This document shows, piece by piece, positions 6,122 to 14,236 of a stretch of 64,000 nucleotides of DNA. The stretch is from CAYWCV01 sp964629885. GTDB taxonomy: Bacteria; Bacteroidota; Rhodothermia; Balneolales; CAYWCV01. A model generated the notes under the pieces. That model searched no databases, was not told the origin of the DNA, and saw only the letters and a list, made by a program, of their open reading frames with translations. Location: positions 49,705 through 113,704 of the forward strand of contig CAZVRJ010000002.1 in the NCBI GenBank assembly GCA_964629885.1, read 5' to 3'. How positions within the stretch are numbered: the first letter of the stretch is position 1; every line of letters begins with the position of its first letter. The position numbers and the translations under genes are program-made.

Positions 6122-8764
6122 CTATTCCAGTTGTTTGGGTATGCTGAAAGTGAAGGTGCTGCCCTTCCCCAATTCTGACTCGATCCATATTTCGCCGCCA
6201 AGGTCGTCGAGAATTTTTTTCACAATAGCCAACCCCATACCAGTACCAGCATATTCGCCTTTTTGATGCAACCGTTGAAATATCACGAAAATCCGATCGT
6301 GCTGTTTTGGATCGATACCAATACCGTTGTCGGTCACCGAAAACTCCCAATGATCGCTCAGTTCCCTGCTACTTATACTGATGATAGCTTTTTCGCCTTT
6401 CTTGGAGTACTTGAGCGCATTCCCAACCAAGTTCTGAAATACCTGCAACAGGGGTGATTGGAATGTTTTAAGGGTCGGTAGCTCTCCAATGTGGAATTCA
6501 GCCGAGTTTTCCTCAATCAGTTTACGGTGCAGCGCTAATACATCTCTGATAACATTATTGATATTGACAGGTTTAAGCGTGTCGCTATGTTTTCCTACTC
6601 GTGAGAACTCAAGAAGATCAAGGATGATTTGCCGCATTCTTATGGCACCATCTTTTGCATAATGAATGTACTGTAGGGCTTTATCATCAAACATGCTTCC
6701 ATACTTCTTTTCCAGCAGCGTTAGAAAACTACTGACCATCCGTAGTGGTTCCTGCAGATCGTGCGAGGCAACATATGCAAACTGCTCTAACTCCGAGTTG
6801 GAGATTTCGAGCTGCTTGTTCAAGTCTAACAGTGACTCTTCATACAGCTTCCGATAGCTGATATCGGTCATAGCGCCAACTACACGGGTGACTATGCCGT
6901 TGGAGTCCCGCATAAAAATTGCCCTGTCAATCACGAAGGCATATGTGTCATCTGCTTTGAGGAACTTGTACTCCTCGTGCCAGCTGATGCTCATCCCATC
7001 GGTCATGTATTCCTGAATACGCGACCCCACTCTATCACGGTCATCGGGATGAATAAGCATCATCAGCTTTTCGTGCGATGGTTGAAATACGTCAGGATCG
7101 TGTCCGAACAATGTGAGGAATCCTTTACCCCACCATAGATGATTGTTGGTCACGTCGAAATCCCAAATGGCGTCGTTCGTTGCTTCTGCAACCTTGTTGA
7201 ACCGTTCGTTAGATTTTAGGATTTCACCTTGTGCAAGCTTCATTTGGGTCACATCCTGGAAACTACCATAAATGCGGACCACTTTACCGTCTTCCATCTC
7301 GGGCAGACCAATGGAGCGGATCCATTTTTCATTGCCTTTGGCGGTAATCACTTGTACTGTAATATCGTACGGAGTGCCATCTGCCATAGCCCTGTTGAAA
7401 CAGCCCATGCGCAAGTCGCGAGAGTAGCCTTCCTTGAAAAATTTACTTACAGAGTTGATGTCTGGCTCATGGTCTGGCGGCACTTCAAGGATATCCTTAG
7501 TCATCCCAGACCAGATGAGGCGTTCCTCCTTCATATCCATCTCCCAAGCGCCGACAGAAGCCAAACGGGACGCCGTGTCGAGCAGCCTTTGGAGTTCCTT
7601 AGTAGTCGACAAATCCCTGAGTACACCGATCATACGAATTGGTTTACCCTCAGAATCTCGTTTGAGGTGACCTACCTCTTCAACGTAAATATAACTGCCA
7701 TCCGCTTTTCTAATCCTTGTCTCGATATTCCATCTAGATTTGGATGAATCTGATAAAAAATCAGCCCACAACTTACTGAAGCGCTGGCGGTCGGAAGGAT
7801 GTTCCAAATCGGCCCAATCAGCCATTTTGAAAGGCCTAGTAAAAGGATCATATCCTAGCATTCGATAAAAACCTTCACCCCATTCGTATACATCTTCAAC
7901 TACATCCCAGTCGTAGATTGCGTTGTTGGAAGCCTTATTCAGATACTCATACAGCTCATTGTTTCGCTTGAGCTTTTCTTGTATCTCCATGATGGAGGTC
8001 AGGTCAACACTATTAATCAGATAACCGTCAACTCCACCATCTTCAACTAGGTTTGTACCCACCGACCTCGTCCACACCCAAGAACCATCTTTGTGTTTAA
8101 ACCTGTAGTTTGACGACTCAATTCGTCTTTGGGTTTGCAACAATTGGAACTCGCCAATTATTGTAAGCGCATCTTCGGGATGTATAAACTCGAAGGCAAC
8201 CCTACCGAGCAAGTCAGCCTCATCGTATCCGAGAACCGATTTATAAGAGGGGCTTAAGTAGACAATCTCACCTTGCATATTCAATATGGCCGTAAGGTCT
8301 GCCCCTTGTTCAACTAGCGCCTTAAACCGCTCGTCGGTTACACCAAACTTAGCGTTGACGATGTCGGTGATATCATGAAATATTCCAATAAGCCTAGACG
8401 GATTTCCGTTTTCGTCGTCAATCCGCTTTGCAACCGAGCGGATGTGCTTTACATTCCCATCTTTTGTGACAAACCGTTTTTGTATTGTGTAGTCGTCGCT
8501 TGATGCAATGGTCTTGTGCATCATGTCGATCGCCTTCTCTCGATCTTCGGGATGGATCACATTTATAGCCGATTCGAAATTGACTTCAAATTCGCCAGGC
8601 TCATATCCTGCCAGTCGAAATACACCATCTGACCATTGGATCTGCTGAGTATTGAGATCCATTTCCCAATAGCCGACTTTTGCCAACGATTCGGTCTGTT
8701 CTAGCAATAACTCTGCTCTGCTAGGCGGGATATGCAAATCTCGACTCTGTTTCTTTTGGTCCAT
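6122..8764 (-). CDS. Multi-PAS sensor histidine kinase
   Basis: An 880-residue kinase with about five tandem PAS domains (roughly 25-135, 143-265, 275-390, 395-512 and 520-645). Several carry PAC-type ends such as RLIGIFHDITD. The HisKA domain has the phosphoacceptor His668 in YVASHDLQEPLRM, and the HATPase has NLVGNALKYS, DNGIGID and GTGMGLAIVKK. No transmembrane segment is apparent, so it is probably soluble. The start at 8764 is chosen because GGGAGG lies seven bases upstream; the ATG at 8779 would overlap that site. No response regulator is adjacent. It closely resembles the kinase at 19497-22229 in its catalytic region, so shared partners are possible. Confidence 0.9.
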   Translation of the reverse strand: MDQKKQSRDLHIPPSRAELLLEQTESLAKVGYWEMDLNTQQIQWSDGVFRLAGYEPGEFEVNFESAINVIHPEDREKAIDMMHKTIASSDDYTIQKRFVTKDGNVKHIRSVAKRIDDENGNPSRLIGIFHDITDIVNAKFGVTDERFKALVEQGADLTAILNMQGEIVYLSPSYKSVLGYDEADLLGRVAFEFIHPEDALTIIGEFQLLQTQRRIESSNYRFKHKDGSWVWTRSVGTNLVEDGGVDGYLINSVDLTSIMEIQEKLKRNNELYEYLNKASNNAIYDWDVVEDVYEWGEGFYRMLGYDPFTRPFKMADWADLEHPSDRQRFSKLWADFLSDSSKSRWNIETRIRKADGSYIYVEEVGHLKRDSEGKPIRMIGVLRDLSTTKELQRLLDTASRLASVGAWEMDMKEERLIWSGMTKDILEVPPDHEPDINSVSKFFKEGYSRDLRMGCFNRAMADGTPYDITVQVITAKGNEKWIRSIGLPEMEDGKVVRIYGSFQDVTQMKLAQGEILKSNERFNKVAEATNDAIWDFDVTNNHLWWGKGFLTLFGHDPDVFQPSHEKLMMLIHPDDRDRVGSRIQEYMTDGMSISWHEEYKFLKADDTYAFVIDRAIFMRDSNGIVTRVVGAMTDISYRKLYEESLLDLNKQLEISNSELEQFAYVASHDLQEPLRMVSSFLTLLEKKYGSMFDDKALQYIHYAKDGAIRMRQIILDLLEFSRVGKHSDTLKPVNINNVIRDVLALHRKLIEENSAEFHIGELPTLKTFQSPLLQVFQNLVGNALKYSKKGEKAIISISSRELSDHWEFSVTDNGIGIDPKQHDRIFVIFQRLHQKGEYAGTGMGLAIVKKILDDLGGEIWIESELGKGSTFTFSIPKQLE

Positions 8765-8903
8765 TATGTTGCCTCCCATTGTTCTTTTATCCGGTGTTAG
8801 GTTAAAACCGGAAATACCAGCTTAGCACCTGAGCAATTGCTAGATCCCTAATTGTACGTTATTAAATCCTATCTGTTTATAGCAAACTAAACAATAATGG
8901 TTC

Positions 8904-9395
8904 CTATTTCTGGGAATTCCAAAAAACCATATTCAATTTATACAATTGCTGGTTAACTGTTATGGCATATAATCCCCATAACGCTCTCGGTAGAAGGAAT
9001 AACCACCCATATACTTGGTGCATAAAAAGTGAGTAAATGAGAGCCCAAATCAACACGACTTCCAAGCCAAGCGCCATAAGTGCCAAATCGCAACGCTTGT
9101 GTTGAAAGAATAGCCTTGACCATATTCCACTTAGAAAGGCTGTAAGAACGAACCAGCTAGTGAACAAAACCATATCTTGAAGGGATGGGATTGTCAACAG
9201 ATGGTAGAGTGCTACTGACTCAGATACGTAGATGACGATAAAGACGATATTGATCGTCAAATCCGACACTGCATATGAGGGCTTCTTGAGCTGACGATAC
9301 CACTCCTGACCATATGATTTCCTACTGGCACCAACTAGAATTGGCAGTCCGAAGCTGACGACGAAAGCAATTAGTCCGGCCAATATTGGGTTCAT
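8904..9395 (-). CDS. TspO/MBR family membrane protein
   Basis: A 163-residue protein with five predicted helices, the TspO/translocator-protein layout. Recognisable parts are WYRQLKKPSYA near residue 33 (family WxxxLxKPxxxP), SGIWSRLFFQHKRCDLALMAL near residues 88-110 (family WxxxFF...pxlAl) and LLPRALWGLYAITVNQQLYKLN near 133-155. TspO proteins bind porphyrins and related ligands in the envelope. It lies 26 bases from the kelch-like gene on the same strand. The 139 bases between it and the kinase start hold no recognisable element. The match is moderate, as several family aromatic residues differ. Confidence 0.75.
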   Translation of the reverse strand: MNPILAGLIAFVVSFGLPILVGASRKSYGQEWYRQLKKPSYAVSDLTINIVFIVIYVSESVALYHLLTIPSLQDMVLFTSWFVLTAFLSGIWSRLFFQHKRCDLALMALGLEVVLIWALIYSLFMHQVYGWLFLLPRALWGLYAITVNQQLYKLNMVFWNSQK

Positions 9396-9421
9396 AAAAT
9401 CTAGTGGTGGTCTTAATTCAC

Positions 9422-10780
9422 CTAATTAGACTTAATACCAACTTTTATGTTCTTCGATGACTGCGAAGCAACAAGCCTAACCTCATAGATGGTGGACTCA
9501 GCATTCGTTTTCGCTGTTTCGTAATCGAAAAAGGCATGCTTCATAGGGCTTGATATTCCACCATAAACATATCCTAATACAGTACCATCTCGACTTAGGA
9601 GGTCGAGGTTTAAGGTGCGTGATCCATTCGTCGCTAAATCAGTGTTCAGTATGAATTCAGCACCAGCCCCGACAAGCCCAGGCATTTCGACCGGCAGAGC
9701 AACTTCCTCCCAGTTGCCGCTTCCGCTTCTGGTCAATCTGCTGATGGTGCGCACAAACGGGACTTGGTCATCCTTTACCAAGTTGCCACCGTCAAGATAA
9801 TATTGGCTTATGCCACCAAAGAAGATATGGTGCATCTGGTTGGTTGAGCTGCTGTAAAGCGACACTTTGGCACTGTGGTAATTGCTGAGAAGCTGACTGA
9901 AACCTTCGATTGGTTTATACCCATCAGTAGTAATCTCAACAGGATAGAGAAATGGCAAATCGACGGCCTTTTGAAACACTCCGGATGATATCGTCAATCC
10001 TTCGCTACCATCGTCAAACACTTGCGGCAACAGATTGAAATCTCGCCTTCTCAAGTGATCTTCGTCCCGCTGAACTCCGAGATGTTCGATCGATAAAGAA
10101 GCACCAGATCCCGTCAGTAGAAACTTCCGAATTTCGTTAGAATACTCCTGTTTGAATCCCATGCCATGGTCAGGCCCATGTGGATTGTAACGCCCATCGA
10201 AGCGGTGACCCCCAACTAAGTAGTAAACTTCGCCGAGCTTGCCGAGTTGTCCCCCCGTAAGCGCAAACGCCTCGTCTTCGACTTGAGTAATGTGTTGCTC
10301 TATCGCTTGGTTTCCGACAATTGCATTGATAGCGCCAGGCACATCGATTACTGTGATGTACGGGTATGTGATATGGCGATTTTGCGATTTCGAAAATGCA
10401 TATCCTCCCGTAACAATGAGTTGCTCGCCATCCTGAAGAAACTGCATGTTCGTCGACTGGAGCTGCTCGCTAATTGTAGTAGGTAGTGAATCGACAGGTA
10501 TTGACCAAACTTGCCTTGAGTTAATATCGATTACGTACATCATCGAATTATTATTTGCAACGGGAAAGGAACTGTGCCCTTGGCGCGCATGAATGCCTTC
10601 CGTTCTGCCACCAACTACGAGCCATTGCCCATTGTGCTGTGCAATGGCGTAGGATTGTAGCCCAGGCACACCATCAATTGATATCGGAACAAGTTCAACG
10701 GAAAAGTCGTCGTTCACTTGTGCACAAGCCACAGCAGAATACTGAGTTACCAACAGTAACGAAAGTAATAATCTCTTCAT
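9422..10780 (-). CDS. Secreted kelch-like beta-propeller protein
   Basis: A 452-residue protein with a signal peptide (MKRLLLSLLLVTQYSAVACA, cleavage near residue 20). Five spaced motifs of the type hydrophobic-x-x-G-G occur (VVGG at 57, IVTGG at 125, YLVGG at 190, FFGG near 320 and VYGG near 408), as in kelch repeats of a beta propeller. The start at 10780 is chosen for the clean signal sequence; a frame from 10828 adds sixteen unlikely residues. I see no type IX secretion C-terminal domain. It is probably periplasmic or exported, and its ligand is unknown. The neighbouring TspO-like gene gives no clear hint of function. Confidence 0.65.
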   Translation of the reverse strand: MKRLLLSLLLVTQYSAVACAQVNDDFSVELVPISIDGVPGLQSYAIAQHNGQWLVVGGRTEGIHARQGHSSFPVANNNSMMYVIDINSRQVWSIPVDSLPTTISEQLQSTNMQFLQDGEQLIVTGGYAFSKSQNRHITYPYITVIDVPGAINAIVGNQAIEQHITQVEDEAFALTGGQLGKLGEVYYLVGGHRFDGRYNPHGPDHGMGFKQEYSNEIRKFLLTGSGASLSIEHLGVQRDEDHLRRRDFNLLPQVFDDGSEGLTISSGVFQKAVDLPFLYPVEITTDGYKPIEGFSQLLSNYHSAKVSLYSSSTNQMHHIFFGGISQYYLDGGNLVKDDQVPFVRTISRLTRSGSGNWEEVALPVEMPGLVGAGAEFILNTDLATNGSRTLNLDLLSRDGTVLGYVYGGISSPMKHAFFDYETAKTNAESTIYEVRLVASQSSKNIKVGIKSN

Positions 10781-10865
10781 AATTGCCTCTGATGATAGTT
10801 TACATATTACCCAATATAACGACATCACACTTACGAAGTGATTGTGCTGCTATGCTAATATCTAA

Positions 10866-11600
10866 TTATAAGCGGCCAAATGTGGCACTCAGCCTGAGCA
10901 CCCATACACGCCACATGGCCTCCCACATAATCTTTCGCGACATCTTCGATACCCCTTCCTGTCGCTCCCGAAAGATTATTGACAATTCTTTTATGCGGAA
11001 CCCTGCCATCCATGCCCTGAAATGAATTTCGATCTGAAACGAATAGCCATTGCTGCGAATCTTGGTCAAGTCGACTGCCTTCAAAACCCTTCGGTGGATG
11101 CACTTAAAGCCTGCCGTTGTGTCATACACCGGTAATCCGGTCACAAGTCGGGCGTAGACGTTGGCTGAGTAAGACAATATCAACCTCGACAGCGGCCAGT
11201 TGATGATGCTGATGCCTTTGCAATAACGAGAACCAATCACCAGATCGGCTTCGCCACTCCTGACCATTGCCACGAGGCGAGGCACATCGTTCGGGTCGTG
11301 GGAGAAGTCGGCGTCCATTTCGACTATAAACTGATAGGTGCGCTCAAGAGCCCAGGCAAAACCAACCGCATACGCCGTACCGAGCCCTAGCTTGCCCGGC
11401 CGTTCCATGAGGTGAATACGATCCGACCATCGCGTCATCGCATCTCGAACAACCGATGCTGTGCCATCGGGGGAGCTATCGTCGACCACAAGAACATGCA
11501 GCGACTGATCCAAACCCATGAGCACATCAATGATTCGGCCAATGTTGCCCGCCTCATTGTAGGTTGGTATGATGATGATTGTGTCGGCCGATTCCGTCAT
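10866..11600 (-). CDS. Glycosyltransferase family 2, polyprenol-phosphate mannosyltransferase-like
   Basis: A 244-residue GT2 protein with IIIPTYNEAGNIGRII near residue 10, VVDDSSPDGT near 38, the metal-binding VEMDADFSHDP near 94, and GSRYCKG near 122. These match dolichol/polyprenol monophosphate mannose synthases (DPM1-like), which load a sugar onto a lipid phosphate on the cytoplasmic face. It lacks the C-terminal membrane helices of larger relatives. Its start overlaps the stop of the upstream sugar-phosphate transferase gene by ATGA, so the two are coupled and probably serve envelope glycan assembly. The sugar donor cannot be determined. Confidence 0.88.
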   Translation of the reverse strand: MTESADTIIIIPTYNEAGNIGRIIDVLMGLDQSLHVLVVDDSSPDGTASVVRDAMTRWSDRIHLMERPGKLGLGTAYAVGFAWALERTYQFIVEMDADFSHDPNDVPRLVAMVRSGEADLVIGSRYCKGISIINWPLSRLILSYSANVYARLVTGLPVYDTTAGFKCIHRRVLKAVDLTKIRSNGYSFQIEIHFRAWMAGFRIKELSIIFRERQEGVSKMSRKIMWEAMWRVWVLRLSATFGRL

Positions 11601-13009
11601 TGTCCCTTACCGGTTATAACAGTCATAATGGTGTTGAAGAGGATTTTGAAATCCATTCTGAGCGACATGTTTTCAACGTAGAAAAGATCGTATTTGGTCT
11701 TCTCTTTGACATCCTCCAGGCTTGCATCATATTTCCACTTCACTTGGGCCCAGCCAGTGATACCCGGTCGCACATTGAGTCGACGTGTGTACAATGGAAT
11801 CTGTTTTTTGAATTGGTCAACAAAGTGAGCTCTTTCTGGCCGTGGACCCACAAAGCTCATCTCGCCTTTAAGCACATTGAAAAGCTGGGGTAACTCATCA
11901 ATTCGGGTCTTGCGTAGCCAACGGCCCAAAGGAGTAATCCGCGGATCATTCTCGCGTGCCCATACGGGTCCTGTAGCCTTCTCAGCGTCGGCAACCATCG
12001 TACGAAACTTGTACATCGTATATGGCTTGCTAAAACGTCCGACGCGCTCTTGGGCAAATATTGCTGGTCCCTTGCTGGTAAGCCGAACCAATAGGGTCAC
12101 AGTTATCAAGATTGGAGCCGTAATCGCCAGTATAGCCAACGAAAATACGATGTCGAACAACCTTTTAGTTCCCTTTTCCCAACTAGGCATGGGGTCGGGC
12201 ATGACCTCTATTAAAGGCAAACCGAATATTTGGTTCGTGCGGTTGAGTCCAATAATCATCTGATAGAAATCAGGCAAGATTTTAACCGATACATCGGGGA
12301 TATCAATTTCCTCGATTACTTGGATTAGTTGTGGGTTCTGCCTCGTTTCTAGTGCTACGATCACATCGCGTATGCCATGGGATTTCAAAATGGACGACAA
12401 ATCGCCAATGGAACCCAAAATCTGACTTTTATCCACAACTTCGACATCATCTTCCGTCATGTGGGGCCTTAAATAACCCTCCACCTGCAAACCGGTTGTG
12501 CGGTTTCTGTGGATGTCTTCAACAACCGACAAGGCCCTCTCGCCCGTGCCAATCACAATCGCCTTGTGAAGGCCTAGCCCTTTTAGCACCCTGTACTTTT
12601 GGACAGATCGGATGATGAGGCGGTTCAGAGACACTGTCCCAAAAGTGAGCAGTCCATAAACCAGCATGTTCTTTCGGTTGTTGTCGATGCGGGTGAGGCG
12701 GTTGGCATCCCATCCAATTTGGTCAACAAACAGGAGAAAGAATAGAAAGAGCATGCCAACGAGCACAATCTTACCGACACGCAGCACTTCGTCGAAGCGC
12801 GAAATCATGTACAGATTGCGATACAGCCCGAAAAACACAAAGATTAAGACCCAAGTAACCGAGAGTATCATGCTGGGAAACACCCATTCTATACCCGTTG
12901 GCGCCATGTCGTCCCAACGCATCCTCCAAAGGTTGAACAACATGAGGGCCAAAAAGAAAGCGACAAAGTCGCCCGACATAACAATCGCGATGTTCGCGAA
13001 TTTCTTCAC
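11597..13009 (-). CDS. Polyprenyl-phosphate sugar-1-phosphate transferase (WcaJ/PssY-type)
   Basis: A 470-residue initiating transferase. It has four to five N-terminal helices (to about residue 115), a Rossmann-like CoA_binding_3 domain (AIVIGTGERALSVVEDI near 150) and a further helix before the catalytic domain (KRLFDIVFSLAILAITAPI near 285). The catalytic part is complete: ERVGRFSKPYTMYKFRTM, DAEKATGP, RKTRIDELPQLFNVLKGEMS, FVGPRPER and RPGITGWAQV. Such enzymes transfer a sugar phosphate to undecaprenyl phosphate and begin exopolysaccharide or O-antigen synthesis. It is the intact counterpart of the degenerate domain in the gene at 14237-16363. Confidence 0.92.
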   Translation of the reverse strand: MKKFANIAIVMSGDFVAFFLALMLFNLWRMRWDDMAPTGIEWVFPSMILSVTWVLIFVFFGLYRNLYMISRFDEVLRVGKIVLVGMLFLFFLLFVDQIGWDANRLTRIDNNRKNMLVYGLLTFGTVSLNRLIIRSVQKYRVLKGLGLHKAIVIGTGERALSVVEDIHRNRTTGLQVEGYLRPHMTEDDVEVVDKSQILGSIGDLSSILKSHGIRDVIVALETRQNPQLIQVIEEIDIPDVSVKILPDFYQMIIGLNRTNQIFGLPLIEVMPDPMPSWEKGTKRLFDIVFSLAILAITAPILITVTLLVRLTSKGPAIFAQERVGRFSKPYTMYKFRTMVADAEKATGPVWARENDPRITPLGRWLRKTRIDELPQLFNVLKGEMSFVGPRPERAHFVDQFKKQIPLYTRRLNVRPGITGWAQVKWKYDASLEDVKEKTKYDLFYVENMSLRMDFKILFNTIMTVITGKGQ

Positions 13010-13094
13010 TAGTTAAGAGTTAGGTTCTGTTTTGCCATTAACGTAACAAATCTTCTTAAATTAGGCTCTCCCGTTCGAATTCGCAAAGATACAT

Positions 13095-14222
13095 TTGTTC
13101 AAGCTCAAATCCACTTCCAAGGGCACCAAAGCCCGTCGCGGGGTTCTAACTACAGACCACGGCACCATCGAAACGCCGATTTTCATGCCCGTTGGCACGC
13201 ATGGAACCGTGAAGGCTGTTTCTCAGGCCCAACTTCGCTCCAACGTGAAGGCACAGATTATCCTTGGAAACACCTATCACCTTTACCTTAGACCTGGCAC
13301 AGACATCATTGGCAAAGCTGGTGGCCTGCATGCATTCAATGGATGGGATAGGCCTATTTTAACCGATTCGGGAGGATATCAGGTATTCTCACTGTCAAAT
13401 AACAGAAAATTGCATGAGCGTGGTGCCGATTTCAAAAGCCACCTTGATGGATCGATGCACCTTTTCACCCCCGAGAATGTCGTGGATATTCAACGTGCCT
13501 TAGGTTCCGACATCATCATGGTGTTGGATGAGTGTCCACCCTACCCGAGTGATTTCGATTATGCAAAAACTTCGATGGAACTGACTCACCGTTGGGCGGC
13601 AAGAGGACGTAGGGCATTTTTAGAGACGGAGGCTCGCTATGGTCATCGGCAGTACCAGTTCGGTATCGTGCAAGGCTGCACCTTCACAGAGCTGCGCAAA
13701 CAGTCGGCATTGGCTATTGCAGAGATGGATTTCGACGGCAATGCCATCGGCGGACTAAGTGTAGGCGAGCCAACCGACATCCTATATGACATGACCGACT
13801 TTACCACCGATTTTTTACCGGCCGAGAAGGCAAGGTATCTGATGGGAGTCGGAACGCCGCAAAACTTGATTGAGTGCGTTGCCCGAGGCATCGACATGTT
13901 CGACTGCGTGATGCCTACACGAAATGCCCGAAATGGCATGCTTTTCACTCGGAATGGCACCATCAACCTCCGGAACAGTAAATGGAAGACTGTTTTTGAT
14001 AGTGCTGACCCCGGATTTGAATCCGAATTGTGCCAAGAGTACTCGCTTGCCTACTTGCACCATCTATTCCGTGCTCAAGAAATTCTCGGACTCACCTTGG
14101 CATCGGTGCACAACCTGCAATTTTACCTTTGGTTGATGCAGGAAGTTCGTGACCAACTGGATGCAGGCACATTCGACACTTGGTATCCTGGCATGGTCGA
14201 GAGGCTAAGCTTGAGATTGTAA
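13095..14222 (+). CDS. tgt: Queuine tRNA-ribosyltransferase
   Basis: A 375-residue TIM-barrel enzyme that exchanges guanine 34 of GUN-anticodon tRNAs for the queuosine precursor. Recognised parts are the N-terminal RRGVLTTDHGTIETPIFMPVG, the active-site DSGGYQVFSL with its aspartate near residue 92, GGLSVGEP near 220, and GVGTPQNLIECVARGIDMFDCVMPTR with the second aspartate. The usual C-terminal zinc cysteines of Tgt (CxCxxC) are reduced here: only one cysteine is seen, in LCQEYSLAYLHHLF, with NSKWKTVF in the preceding region. The start appears to be TTG at 13095, since no ATG precedes the conserved N-terminus in frame. Confidence 0.93.
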   Translation: MFKLKSTSKGTKARRGVLTTDHGTIETPIFMPVGTHGTVKAVSQAQLRSNVKAQIILGNTYHLYLRPGTDIIGKAGGLHAFNGWDRPILTDSGGYQVFSLSNNRKLHERGADFKSHLDGSMHLFTPENVVDIQRALGSDIIMVLDECPPYPSDFDYAKTSMELTHRWAARGRRAFLETEARYGHRQYQFGIVQGCTFTELRKQSALAIAEMDFDGNAIGGLSVGEPTDILYDMTDFTTDFLPAEKARYLMGVGTPQNLIECVARGIDMFDCVMPTRNARNGMLFTRNGTINLRNSKWKTVFDSADPGFESELCQEYSLAYLHHLFRAQEILGLTLASVHNLQFYLWLMQEVRDQLDAGTFDTWYPGMVERLSLRL

Positions 14223-14236
14223 CAACTGTGTAAACA

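Noticed and set aside
13084..13091. TATCTTTG on the minus strand, like the Bacteroidota -7 element (TAnnTTTG), for the transferase gene at 11597-13009.
   Set aside because: No TTTG-type -33 element lies at the needed distance of about 19 bases, so it is not listed as a promoter.
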